From GWE2-40-63 sp050251815 (lineage in GTDB: Bacteria > Bacteroidota > Bacteroidia > Bacteroidales > SZUA-534), in the NCBI GenBank assembly GCA_050251815.1, contig JBFWMB010000004.1, forward strand, positions 35,685 through 99,684: 64,000 nucleotides of DNA, read 5' to 3'. Shown in pieces: positions 1 through 8,686 of the stretch. The position numbers and the translations under genes were made by a program. The notes beneath the pieces are model-generated. The model had not been told where the DNA came from, did not search any database, and saw only the letters and a list, made by a program, of their open reading frames with translations. The stretch's first letter is position 1; every line of letters starts with the position of its first letter.

Positions 1-245
1 CCAAATTGAGTGTTTACAAATACCAACCTGCCACTGAAAGCTCCGAACTGATTACCGAAATCAACCTGTGCTTTATCGATGCCGATGAACTGAAAAAAGA
101 ACTGGAAACCATTGTTCCCGTTGTAAAATCGCAGGGCTTGCCGGTTCATGAAATTAAGGCGTACCTGTTGCAATATGTGTTCGACATTTACGGAAATGTG
201 GAAGAAAGCCAGGTAAATCAATTGATTGCCGACATTGAGCTTTAA
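1..245 (+). CDS. C-terminal fragment of an unrecognised protein
   Basis: The reading frame is open from the left edge and stops at 243-245, so this is the C-terminal part of a gene that begins outside the window. The first possible start (TTG at 6) has an open codon before it and is probably internal. The visible ~79 residues are acidic and mostly helical, with no signal, membrane segment or motif I can name. The next gene is convergent and ends 24 bp away. I do not recognise the family. Confidence 0.6.
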   Translation, partial: KLSVYKYQPATESSELITEINLCFIDADELKKELETIVPVVKSQGLPVHEIKAYLLQYVFDIYGNVEESQVNQLIADIEL

Positions 246-269
246 CGTTATGGTTTTTTTTCTGGCTTA

Positions 270-2477
270 TCAGTATCTGTAAATGGTTTTTCCAGTGGGA
301 TCGAGCAAATGGAAGTACACCTTTGGTTTTCCAGTTGCCAGTTCCAATTCGCTTAAGCCAACCAGACCAATGGTTTCGCTGTCAAGCTTAATGGCATCCA
401 TCAAATGGTAGCTATAATCTTCGGTGTACAGTTCAAGTTGCTCCAGTGCTCCCCGGGGATTAAAAAATGCAACAAATGAAGCCCAGCGACCTAAAGGCAG
501 GTTTACCTGCTTCAGATCGGAAAACAAGTTTGAAAAAGTTCCGGCAATTAAAAGTTTTTCGTTGGAACGCAGCATGGCAACCGGTATTCCGTCGAACACC
601 AGTGCGGAGCGCCAAAGTTCAGCTCCCAGCGAATCGAGTTGCTGAACTACCATAGTGTCGGGCTGCAGGCTTTTTTCGCTAAGCAGGGTTCCTTTGTACA
701 TGACTAATAAGGTGGTGTTGATATCGTCGTAGTAAAGTTTTCGCGGCACATGCTGCTCATTTGTTTCGTATCTGGCCAGTTCTTTACCATCAGCATCGAG
801 TTTGAGCAAGGTGTTTTTAACCAACCAGGGGCTCTGGGCCGTATCGCGGCTATGAATGGCCACCACGCATCCGCTGTCGTAAACGCTAAGCTCACAGGCA
901 TAGTTTTGCAGTTTGGTTTTTTTATCCGATAAATCGAACTCGTTTATCCAGCTCAACTGGTATAAACTATCGCAAAGGGCAACAAAAGCCCGGGTATTTC
1001 TCCCTTTCGGTTGAAAATACCCGGCTACATAACGATTCCCCTTAACAGTTACCTTTGTACTTGCCGTATAGTACACGTCAACGCTGTCACCAGTAAGTGC
1101 ATCATCGGGTTGATTCAGCGAAATATGTCCTTTTTTTAAAGTGATGGTTTGCGGGTTGTGCTTTTCCATGCTGTCGCTTGCCACCATCCAAAGTTTCAGG
1201 TGTTCCATCGATTGGTGAAGCAAGGTTTCCAGCTTTTCCGGCTCAGCCGAAATAAAGGTTTTTAATCCCTGCGGATTTTTATAATTTGAAGTAATAAATG
1301 CACTGTATTTTTGCATATTAAAACCGCTAGCCTTTTGCTCCAGGTTTTTAAGTAATTGATTGGTTTGCTGCTTGCGTTCAACCAGTTCTTTGTAAAAAAT
1401 CAACTTATTTCGCTTACTCAGGTTAAAACCAAGTGGATTATTGGCCTGTTTTCGGGAGTCAATCAGAAAATTCAGTTTAGAAACTTTGTAATTAAATAAA
1501 TCGAGAATCAGGGGTTGAAAATCGAAGCGGCCAATGCGGTATGCCAGTTTTTCGTCGAGCTGATAATAGCTATAAACATTGGTAAAACCGGCTGTTAGAT
1601 CGAGCACCTGGGTCAAGGATTCAATTTTTTTGTTTTCTGTATCAATCTCGTAGCGTAAGGTGTTTATGTCGTTGTCGATTACCGTCAACACCTTGTCAGA
1701 CCACGATTTATAATCCCAAAGGGTTATCTGATTCTTTAAAAAATTTGATTTGATTAAACCTTCGAGCCGATAAGTCTCAATGCTTTTTATCGTAAGCTGT
1801 TGGTTGTAGTTTTTTATGGGGAAATCGGCCAGGGCTTCCTTATACTTTTCGAAATAATATAAGGTAGAGTCGAAATACAGCCCTACATCCCTGATATCGG
1901 ATTTTAATTTTTCGTCGGCAGTTAAATAAATGTCTTTTAACTTGGCATTTTTTTCAACTATTGTCGTAAAACCATTCAGGCTCCTTGAATAATTCCGTAC
2001 GGCACTAAAATAATATTCCCTTATTTTATTCACCTTTTCAACCGTAATTTTAACCGCGGCAATTTTTTGGTCTAAATCGTCAACAATTTGCTGGTGCTCT
2101 ACTTTTTTGTTTCCTTCGGCTGGTTTAACATCCTGATACCAGCCGGTATTTTTGCGGGTTTCTTTTTCGTCAAGGTAATTCTTGCATAAAGAATAATACA
2201 GGTTGGCGTGATAGGCGAAAAAGCTGAAATTGTCGAACTCGGTAAGCGGATCGTAATCCATAATCCATTTTTGTGCAATACGGCCCAACTGATAATACGT
2301 GTTTACATGATAAGGGTCTTGCTTTTGATGTTTTTGCAATAATTCGTACGATTTTTCTTCCGTATCATTCACAACCGAATTAAAAACATCTTTGTATTTA
2401 AGGGTTTCTGTTTGAGCCAGGATGGCCGATATAAACATCAGGCCAAATAACAAGATTAAAAAAAAGCGTTTATTCAT
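270..2477 (-). CDS. Secreted hypothetical protein, partner of the PD40/OmpA protein
   Basis: This is a 735-residue protein with a clear N-terminal signal peptide (hydrophobic residues 5-20 ending ILAQ), so it is exported to the periplasm or outer membrane. Residues ~25-400 are charged, helical and partly coiled-coil-like (many K/E/Q). Residues ~440-735 look beta-rich, with repeated short strands as in a propeller. I do not recognise a named family. The ATG lies inside the last codons of the upstream OmpA-family gene (8-bp overlap), so the two are almost certainly co-translated. A role alongside that envelope-anchoring protein is inference. Confidence 0.75.
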   Translation of the reverse strand: MNKRFFLILLFGLMFISAILAQTETLKYKDVFNSVVNDTEEKSYELLQKHQKQDPYHVNTYYQLGRIAQKWIMDYDPLTEFDNFSFFAYHANLYYSLCKNYLDEKETRKNTGWYQDVKPAEGNKKVEHQQIVDDLDQKIAAVKITVEKVNKIREYYFSAVRNYSRSLNGFTTIVEKNAKLKDIYLTADEKLKSDIRDVGLYFDSTLYYFEKYKEALADFPIKNYNQQLTIKSIETYRLEGLIKSNFLKNQITLWDYKSWSDKVLTVIDNDINTLRYEIDTENKKIESLTQVLDLTAGFTNVYSYYQLDEKLAYRIGRFDFQPLILDLFNYKVSKLNFLIDSRKQANNPLGFNLSKRNKLIFYKELVERKQQTNQLLKNLEQKASGFNMQKYSAFITSNYKNPQGLKTFISAEPEKLETLLHQSMEHLKLWMVASDSMEKHNPQTITLKKGHISLNQPDDALTGDSVDVYYTASTKVTVKGNRYVAGYFQPKGRNTRAFVALCDSLYQLSWINEFDLSDKKTKLQNYACELSVYDSGCVVAIHSRDTAQSPWLVKNTLLKLDADGKELARYETNEQHVPRKLYYDDINTTLLVMYKGTLLSEKSLQPDTMVVQQLDSLGAELWRSALVFDGIPVAMLRSNEKLLIAGTFSNLFSDLKQVNLPLGRWASFVAFFNPRGALEQLELYTEDYSYHLMDAIKLDSETIGLVGLSELELATGKPKVYFHLLDPTGKTIYRY

Positions 2478-4527
2478 TTTCCTGCAGATTTTCGTTCTCG
2501 TTTACATCAATAATTTTAAGTTCCACCCTGCGGTTTTTGGCCCGGTTTTCTTCAGTGTCGTTTGAAGCTATAGGCATCGATTCTCCGTAACCTTTGGCAA
2601 TAAGCCTATCGAGGGGAAGTTGTCCGCTTATCAGGTAATCAACTACCGACTGGGCCCTTTTCGTCGAAAGCTTCATGTTGTAAGCATCGCTTCCCACATT
2701 GTCGGAGTGCGCTGAAATTTCAATTTTAATTTCAGGGTTATCGATAAGCAATTTGATAACCCGGTCCAATTCCTCGTACGAACTGGTATTCAAATCGGCC
2801 GAATTGGTTTCAAAGGTAATGTCGTTAAGCACCAGTTTGGTTTTGGCTTTTAGTGGTTTAAGCTTCACATCGAGCTTTTTGTTTTCGGTATCGCTCATAT
2901 CGACTTTGGTGTTGTAAAAAGCGTAACCCTTGGGTCCGTTTACATCTATCTCGTATTTATCCCCGGCCCTTAAATCGACCACAAATTTTCCGTTTTCGTC
3001 TTTTCGCACTTTTTTAACAATGGTCTCATTTTTCTCGAGGTTGGTAATTACAATTTCTACTTCATTAATTGCTTCGTCGGTTTCCATGTCGGCAATGTTA
3101 ATCTCGAATTGTGTTTTTGAAGGTTCCAGCTCCACATCGCGTTCAAACTCATTAAACAGAATTGCACTGCTTAAATCGAAAGTAAAGATATACGGTTCGT
3201 AATTCGGAACCAGAATCTCCAGTTCGTGATTCTTTCCCACACGTAATTCCATCTGGTATCGCCCGTTGCCCATATAATTAACTGTCCCCGGATTGGTTTC
3301 ATCCATAAACCTAATGCTTCCCTGCAGGGGTTCAAATATTTCGCGGTCAAAAACATTTAATATCAATATTACCTGGTTGAATAATTCAAACTGATTTACC
3401 AACGGTTCTTTGGGAATGATGGTTTTAAATCCGGCATCGAAAGTCATGAATTGATGTGAGTAATAGGGACAAAAAACTTCCATCTCGAATTCACGTCCCG
3501 GAGTAAGGTAAAAGCGATAAGCTCCCTCGGGCATGGTAGTTGCCAGGGATAAAAACTGTTCGCGGGTGTCGGTGTATCGCAACAAAATGGTGGCATCAAG
3601 AGGAACCTGAGTGTTCTTGTCGAGCACCTTACCCTCGAATTCAAAAACCGGATTCACGGCATATTGTGCCGGCACCGGTAATTGGTAGGCCGCACCCAGC
3701 CATTCTTTCTTTTTAAACTGAAGTTGATTGAAGTACATCACTTGACTGTTTACTGCCAATGAAGGGCTTACATCGTCGAAGTCCGTATTAACACCAGGCA
3801 ACAGTTCGGGATCCCCCCATAAGTTTTCGGCAAAGCGTTTTGAAACGTACAAATTATAGCCTTCCAAATCGCTTTTACGCCGGGATGCAAAGAACATTAA
3901 TTTGTTATCAGCCGATAAAAAAGGATAGTTTTCATCCACAAGGTTAATGTTTGAAGGAAGCATTACCGGAACGCCCCAGTTGCCATCTTCGAGTCGTTTG
4001 GCATAATATATTTTCGAAACAAATTCTCCACTTTTCTCTCCGGGATGCTTTCGCGAGAAAAACAAATAACGATTGTCTACCGAAATCATAGGGGCTTCTT
4101 CATCGAACATGGAGTTTACATTCGCAATATTTTGAGGCTGTTGCCATTTTCCGTTGGCCCACCTCGAAAAATAAATGTCGGTTCCTCCCAGGTTTTCCTG
4201 CAATACCGAAGTAAAAAACAGGACATCGCCGGTAGCATTTAAACAGGGATGGCTTAATTGTACGCCTACTCCCAACGAACCGCCTTCAAAAATCAAAGCT
4301 TCAGGCACTCCCCAAAGCGGATGCTCCTTTGTTCCCTGATTTTTGCAAAGAAAAAGTTCCATAGTACCGTTGATATTCGATGCATAAACCATACTGCTGC
4401 CATCGCTGCTTATTTTAGGCGAAAATACCTGGTAAGCAACATTGGGAAAAACCTGTACCTGAACCTGGGCTAACACGGCATGAAAACATAGGGCAAGCAA
4501 AATGGAAAGCGTATAAATAGATTTCAT
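2470..4527 (-). CDS. PD40-repeat OmpA-family outer-membrane protein (PorE-like architecture)
   Basis: The 685-residue exported protein starts at the ATG at 4527, which gives a standard signal peptide ending in LAQ. An upstream in-frame start would put the -7 promoter element inside the gene. Domains in order: signal peptide; PD40/WD40-like beta-propeller repeats (~30-290, with repeats of the type 'P.LS.DN..MFFAS.R'); carboxypeptidase-regulatory-like Ig folds (~300-560); C-terminal OmpA peptidoglycan-binding domain (~580-685, with SAHSDNVGS and the NRRVE end). The order resembles PorE of the type IX secretion system. Many Bacteroidota encode several such paralogues, so T9SS membership is not proven. 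The protein probably tethers an outer-membrane complex to the cell wall. Confidence 0.85.
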   Translation of the reverse strand: MKSIYTLSILLALCFHAVLAQVQVQVFPNVAYQVFSPKISSDGSSMVYASNINGTMELFLCKNQGTKEHPLWGVPEALIFEGGSLGVGVQLSHPCLNATGDVLFFTSVLQENLGGTDIYFSRWANGKWQQPQNIANVNSMFDEEAPMISVDNRYLFFSRKHPGEKSGEFVSKIYYAKRLEDGNWGVPVMLPSNINLVDENYPFLSADNKLMFFASRRKSDLEGYNLYVSKRFAENLWGDPELLPGVNTDFDDVSPSLAVNSQVMYFNQLQFKKKEWLGAAYQLPVPAQYAVNPVFEFEGKVLDKNTQVPLDATILLRYTDTREQFLSLATTMPEGAYRFYLTPGREFEMEVFCPYYSHQFMTFDAGFKTIIPKEPLVNQFELFNQVILILNVFDREIFEPLQGSIRFMDETNPGTVNYMGNGRYQMELRVGKNHELEILVPNYEPYIFTFDLSSAILFNEFERDVELEPSKTQFEINIADMETDEAINEVEIVITNLEKNETIVKKVRKDENGKFVVDLRAGDKYEIDVNGPKGYAFYNTKVDMSDTENKKLDVKLKPLKAKTKLVLNDITFETNSADLNTSSYEELDRVIKLLIDNPEIKIEISAHSDNVGSDAYNMKLSTKRAQSVVDYLISGQLPLDRLIAKGYGESMPIASNDTEENRAKNRRVELKIIDVNENENLQENE

Positions 4528-4565
4528 GTTGGTTATTCTTGGGTAATAATTTGTTATTGTTAATC

Positions 4566-4573
4566 CAAAAATA
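4566..4573 (-). promoter_or_regulatory. Bacteroidota -7 promoter element for the OmpA-family operon
   Basis: On the minus strand this reads TATTTTTG, an exact match to TAnnTTTG, 39 bp ahead of the ATG at 4527. No good -33 TTG is seen at the usual distance. Confidence 0.5.
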
Positions 4574-4702
4574 CATAATTTATTGAATGTTATCCCCTTT
4601 CCTTTCAATTTTTCTATGGCGTAAAAACACCAGATGTTTTAATAGTCTTCTACAGCAACCGGGTAATGTATAGGCCGGTATATTTAGCTAAAATTTCAGG
4701 TA

Positions 4703-4732
4703 TTGAAATAAGGTTAACTGTATATAGATTTG
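4703..4732 (+). promoter_or_regulatory. Promoter of the barrel/M50/HHH operon
   Basis: A -33 TTG at 4703-4705 is followed after 19 bp by TAGATTTG at 4725-4732, a full match to the Bacteroidota sigma-ABfr promoter pattern. The predicted transcript starts near 4738 with a leader of about 35 nt before the TTG start codon at 4772. Confidence 0.65.
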
Positions 4733-4771
4733 TATATTTAACTGTTTTTTCAACCGACAAATTAAAAGCCA

Positions 4772-5575
4772 TTGAACCTGACAGTTAAAAATACACTAGT
4801 GGGTTTATTTCTGTTACTAAACCTTTATACCCAGGCACAAAGTGGTTCGTTTGCCGGAATGGGCAATGCATCGGTCATGCTTCACGATTTTTGGGCTGCC
4901 TTTTCGAATCAGGCCGGGCTGACAACTATCGATAAACCAACCATTGGCCTGGACTATTACAATCATTTTTTGCTTAGCGAAACGGGAACACAACGCGGTG
5001 CTTTTGTTTTGCCTACTCAAAGTGGAAATTTTTCGTTATCGTACCAGCGTTATGGTTATGCCTTGTATTCCGAAAACAACCTGGGGCTGGCTTATGCCCG
5101 CAAACTGGGCGAAATAATATCGGCCTCCCTCCAGTTCGATTATTTGTTCTATCACCAATCAGAGGCCTACGGTAATCGTGGCGCGTTTCTTTTCGAAACC
5201 GGGCTAATTGCCCAATTAACTCCCGAATTTTCGCTGGGTTTACATTTGTACAACCCCACGCGGGTTAAATTAGCCGATTATCAGGATGAACGTGTGCCTA
5301 CGCTTATGCGCTTTGGTTTGGCTTATTATTTTAGTCCCTGGGTATTACTTTCGGCTGAAACCGAAAAAAATATCGAGCACAAAGCACGTTTTAAGTGTGG
5401 TCTGCAATACGAACCGGTTGAATCGCTATTTCTGAGAACCGGGCTCATGACTCAACCCAATGCATTTACTGCCGGAATGGGTTACCGGATAAAAAACTTT
5501 ACAACTGATCTGGCCTTTATCAGCCACGAATCGTTGCCCCTATCGTCACAAATTGCTTTAACCTATAAATTTTAA
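4772..5575 (+). CDS. PorV/PorQ-like outer-membrane beta-barrel protein
   Basis: This 267-residue protein has a signal peptide (residues ~7-23, ending TQAQ) and then alternating amphipathic strands finishing in an aromatic residue (KF), the usual outer-membrane barrel signature. The mature start 'GSFAGMGNASVML.DFWAAFSNQAGL' is the N-terminal pattern of the PorV/PorQ (FadL-fold) families, whose members serve type IX secretion and lipid transport. The start codon is TTG at 4772: an in-frame stop lies just upstream, and the next start (GTG 4799) would cut the signal peptide. It is the first gene of a tightly spaced operon with an M50-like protease 2 bp downstream. PorQ itself is longer, so the exact role is uncertain. 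Confidence 0.75.
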   Translation: MNLTVKNTLVGLFLLLNLYTQAQSGSFAGMGNASVMLHDFWAAFSNQAGLTTIDKPTIGLDYYNHFLLSETGTQRGAFVLPTQSGNFSLSYQRYGYALYSENNLGLAYARKLGEIISASLQFDYLFYHQSEAYGNRGAFLFETGLIAQLTPEFSLGLHLYNPTRVKLADYQDERVPTLMRFGLAYYFSPWVLLSAETEKNIEHKARFKCGLQYEPVESLFLRTGLMTQPNAFTAGMGYRIKNFTTDLAFISHESLPLSSQIALTYKF

Positions 5576-5577
5576 CT

Positions 5578-6456
5578 ATGGAAACACTAAGCTCTGTTTG
5601 GAATTTTATTCAGATTGTTCTATTAAATGCTTTTACACAACTGGTTTCGTTGCTGGGTATTTTTTTCTTTTTTGGTCTGTTACTTTATTTTTTGGCCCGG
5701 TTTACGCGCACTACCTTTGTTAAAAGCATTGGCTACAAATTCGATGTATATTTTACCGGCTGGCTGGGAACACCGGTGCATGAACTGGGTCATGCCCTGC
5801 TTTGCATTCCATTTGGACATAAGATTACGGAAATGCGGCTGTATAGTCCCAATTCGGGTGATGGCAGTCTGGGTTATGTGAACCACGCTTACAACCCAAA
5901 TAATTTCTGGCATCAAATCGGAAATTTCTTTATTGGCATTGGACCCATATTAATGGGATCGCTGGTGCTTTTTCTGTTGATAAAATACCTGGTTCCAAAC
6001 AACCCCGATTTACTGAGCCTTGTGACTGCCAAAGGTTCGGCCATTGTTTCGCTGGCCGATATTAAAACACAGTTTATGCAATTGTACCAAACCGGACTGG
6101 CAGTTATTCCGGCGTTGTTTACCCGCAGCAATATGCAAAGCTGGCAGTTTTGGGTGTTTTTGTATGTGGCCGTATCGGTGGCCTCACATATGGAATTAAG
6201 TTTGCCCGATTTAAAAGGTGCCGGTTCGGGATTGATATCGATTGCTGTGTTGCTGGTAGTAATAAACAGTATAAGTTTGTTTTTTAATGTCGATTTAAGT
6301 GCTTCGGTGGCGGGAATAAGCCAATACATTAGCATGAGTTCAGGAGTTTTTACGCTGGCAGTAGTGCTTTCGGCACTCTTTTTTGTTAGCTCCTATCTGT
6401 TGTTGAATATTTATACACTAGTGCGGTATCGTAAGGTGTTTCATCCTTTTGGCTGA
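5578..6456 (+). CDS. M50-like integral-membrane zinc metalloprotease
   Basis: This 292-residue polytopic membrane protein has hydrophobic segments near residues 10-38, 118-140 and 215-285. The sequence VHELGHALLCIPFGH carries an HExxH zinc motif (H63, E64, H67) at the edge of a membrane segment, as in the M50/site-2-protease group. The usual distal NxxPxxxxDG metal ligand is not evident, so it may be a divergent M50 relative. It sits between a PorV/PorQ-like barrel and a helix-hairpin-helix outer-membrane protein. The stop codon overlaps the next start (TGATG), implying translational coupling. A function in processing or quality control of its operon partners is inference. Confidence 0.7.
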   Translation: METLSSVWNFIQIVLLNAFTQLVSLLGIFFFFGLLLYFLARFTRTTFVKSIGYKFDVYFTGWLGTPVHELGHALLCIPFGHKITEMRLYSPNSGDGSLGYVNHAYNPNNFWHQIGNFFIGIGPILMGSLVLFLLIKYLVPNNPDLLSLVTAKGSAIVSLADIKTQFMQLYQTGLAVIPALFTRSNMQSWQFWVFLYVAVSVASHMELSLPDLKGAGSGLISIAVLLVVINSISLFFNVDLSASVAGISQYISMSSGVFTLAVVLSALFFVSSYLLLNIYTLVRYRKVFHPFG

Positions 6457-8537
6457 TGGCACGTTTGGTGTTAATCGTTGTTTTATCCGGTCTGATTCCA
6501 CTGGTTATTCAGGCTCAGGAAACTCCCGATCGCAATCATTCCATCGAAGATTTGATTGAAGAGATTGCATCGGGTAGTGATGCGGAACTCGATTACACCC
6601 AGATAACCGAAGAGCTTTACAATTTTATCGAAAACTCAATCAATTTAAATAACACAACACACGAGCAACTGAATCGCCTGCATATGCTCACCGATTTTCA
6701 GATTAAAAGCCTGCTGGCTTATCTGAAATATAATCAGGGGATTCATACCATTTATGAATTGCAACTGGTACCGGGATTCGACCAGCTTAGCATTCAAAGG
6801 ATGTTACCTTTTGTTACTGTTGAACCGGTAGTTGAATCCGAATCCTTTGATTGGAACAATGCGTTTAACTATGGCCGGAATGAACTTTTTGCCCGGGCTT
6901 CAGCTGTTCTTGAAACAGCTGATGGTTACCGCGATTTTTCATCGGATCAATGGGACCAGGACACCAATAAATTTTATCCGGGTAACCGAATGCGCATATT
7001 CTCCCGCTATCAATTCAAATATAAAAATCACCTCAGATTTGGTGTAACTGCTGAAAAAGATCCGGGCGAAACTTTTTTTTCGGGCGCGCAAAAACAAGGC
7101 TTTGATTATTATTCCATCCATTTTGAATTAAGTGATGTGGGCAAAATTGAAAAACTGGTTTTAGGCGATTTTCAGGCAAAGATGGGTCAGGGATTAATCC
7201 TTTGGTCGGGCATGAGCACCGGTAAATCGGTTTATGTAATGGACATTCGCAAACGCGCTCCGGTTTTGAGTCGTTTCGCATCGACCGATGAAAACCGATA
7301 CATGCGTGGAGCAGGATTAACCATGAACCTGGGAAATTTTAATGCAAGCTTTTTTGCATCACACAAAAGCATTGATGCCAACCTGCAAACTGCCGATTCC
7401 CTTATTGTTGACGAAACTTATGCCAGTTCCTTGCTAAACTCAGGAATTCACGCAACTCCTGCACAACTGGCCGATAAAAATGCCATTCAGGAAACCGTGG
7501 CCGGGGGTAATGTTTCGTTTCTAAAAAACAACTTTTCTTTTGGGATTTCCGGACTTACCTATACTTACAGCGAACCCATAATTAAAGCAGAAACACCAGC
7601 AAACCGCTTTGAATTTACCGGCAAGCAAAACCAAAATCTGTCGGCAGATGTAGAATTCCTGTTTAAAGACCTGCATGTTTTTGCTGAATGTGCTATTTCG
7701 GCAAATTCGGGCAAAGCGCTACTGGCCGGGGCACTTATGAAACTGGCTCCTCAACTCAGTGCATCGGTCCTTTACCGAAACTATGCAAAAGATTATCAGG
7801 CATTTTATGCCGGCGGTTTTGCCGAAGGTTCGAAAACCCAGAATGAAAAAGGAGTTTACCTGGGTTTGCAGATGCATCCCATAAAAAACTGGAAACTAGC
7901 TGCCTATTACGATTTTTATCAATTCCCCTGGCTAACCGGAAATACCGATGCTCCATCTAAAGGAACCGATTATCTGGTGCAGGCCGATTATGTTCCCAAA
8001 CAAAATTTGAGTATGTACTGGCGCGCAAAGCATGAAGTTAAACAACGTAATGCACCGGATGAAACGATTGGAATAACGGATTTGGTAGAAGTTGACCAAT
8101 GGAATTTACGCTACCATATCAACTATCAGATTAACAGCCAATGGCAATTTAAAAATCGGGTGGAACTTAGCCATTATCAAATAGGAACCGAACCGGCCGA
8201 ATCAGGTTTTGTTCTTTATCAGGATGTAAGCAGCGCACCGTTTCCCTTTCCGTTAACCCTGTCGCTGCGTTATGCCCTGTTCGATACCGATTCGTACAAT
8301 TCACGAATTTACACTTATGAATCGGATGTGTTGTATGCTTTTTCAATACCAGCACTTTACGATAAAGGCACGCGCTTTTATGTTATGGCCCGCTACCAAC
8401 CTTCAGCAAATTTGACACTCTGGCTCAGGTATTCGCAAACCTGGTATAGCCATAAAACAGAATTGGGTTCGGGAATAGATCGGATAGCAGGAAATACACG
8501 GAGTGAAATAAAAGTACAGGTGCGATGGAAATTTTAA
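6456..8537 (+). CDS. Helix-hairpin-helix outer-membrane beta-barrel protein
   Basis: This 693-residue exported protein has a signal peptide at residues 1-20 (ending IQAQ). A ComEA-like helix-hairpin-helix region follows at ~60-125 ('INLNNTTHEQLNRLHMLTD' and 'IYELQLVPGFD'). A long C-terminal part (~140-693) is rich in alternating aromatic strands and ends in KF, typical of an outer-membrane barrel. HHH domains bind DNA non-specifically in ComEA proteins. Such HHH-barrel proteins are common in Bacteroidota and uncharacterised as far as I know. The start overlaps the stop of the M50-like gene. No obvious terminator follows the stop. Confidence 0.8.
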   Translation: MARLVLIVVLSGLIPLVIQAQETPDRNHSIEDLIEEIASGSDAELDYTQITEELYNFIENSINLNNTTHEQLNRLHMLTDFQIKSLLAYLKYNQGIHTIYELQLVPGFDQLSIQRMLPFVTVEPVVESESFDWNNAFNYGRNELFARASAVLETADGYRDFSSDQWDQDTNKFYPGNRMRIFSRYQFKYKNHLRFGVTAEKDPGETFFSGAQKQGFDYYSIHFELSDVGKIEKLVLGDFQAKMGQGLILWSGMSTGKSVYVMDIRKRAPVLSRFASTDENRYMRGAGLTMNLGNFNASFFASHKSIDANLQTADSLIVDETYASSLLNSGIHATPAQLADKNAIQETVAGGNVSFLKNNFSFGISGLTYTYSEPIIKAETPANRFEFTGKQNQNLSADVEFLFKDLHVFAECAISANSGKALLAGALMKLAPQLSASVLYRNYAKDYQAFYAGGFAEGSKTQNEKGVYLGLQMHPIKNWKLAAYYDFYQFPWLTGNTDAPSKGTDYLVQADYVPKQNLSMYWRAKHEVKQRNAPDETIGITDLVEVDQWNLRYHINYQINSQWQFKNRVELSHYQIGTEPAESGFVLYQDVSSAPFPFPLTLSLRYALFDTDSYNSRIYTYESDVLYAFSIPALYDKGTRFYVMARYQPSANLTLWLRYSQTWYSHKTELGSGIDRIAGNTRSEIKVQVRWKF

Positions 8538-8672
8538 TTTTTATTTAAAGCTGAAACTCCTGATTGTATGGATAAAAGGCTGGAAGTACTGTTAAAAAAC
8601 GTTGCTGAAATCTGTTGGTCCAAGAAAAGGGCAAAATTTTTGATAGGTATGTGCCTCGGCTTAATTTTTATC

Positions 8673-8680
8673 TATCTTTG
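8673..8680 (+). promoter_or_regulatory. -7 element giving an almost leaderless transcript of the porin gene
   Basis: TATCTTTG is an exact TAnnTTTG match and ends only 6 bp before the ATG at 8687, so the transcript would have almost no leader. This supports 8687 rather than an upstream in-frame ATG at 8615. A TTTG at 8639-8642 is rather far away (30 bp) to be the -33 box. Confidence 0.55.
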
Positions 8681-8686
8681 CCCCCA

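Noticed and set aside
5913..6335. 140-codon minus-strand frame inside the M50-like gene
   Set aside because: The plus-strand gene has overlapping neighbours, the HExxH motif and membrane helices; the antisense frame has no signals.
270..8537. A type IX secretion core locus
   Set aside because: Only architecture-level resemblance to PorE and PorV/PorQ is seen; PorK/L/M/N, PorT and Sov are absent from the window.
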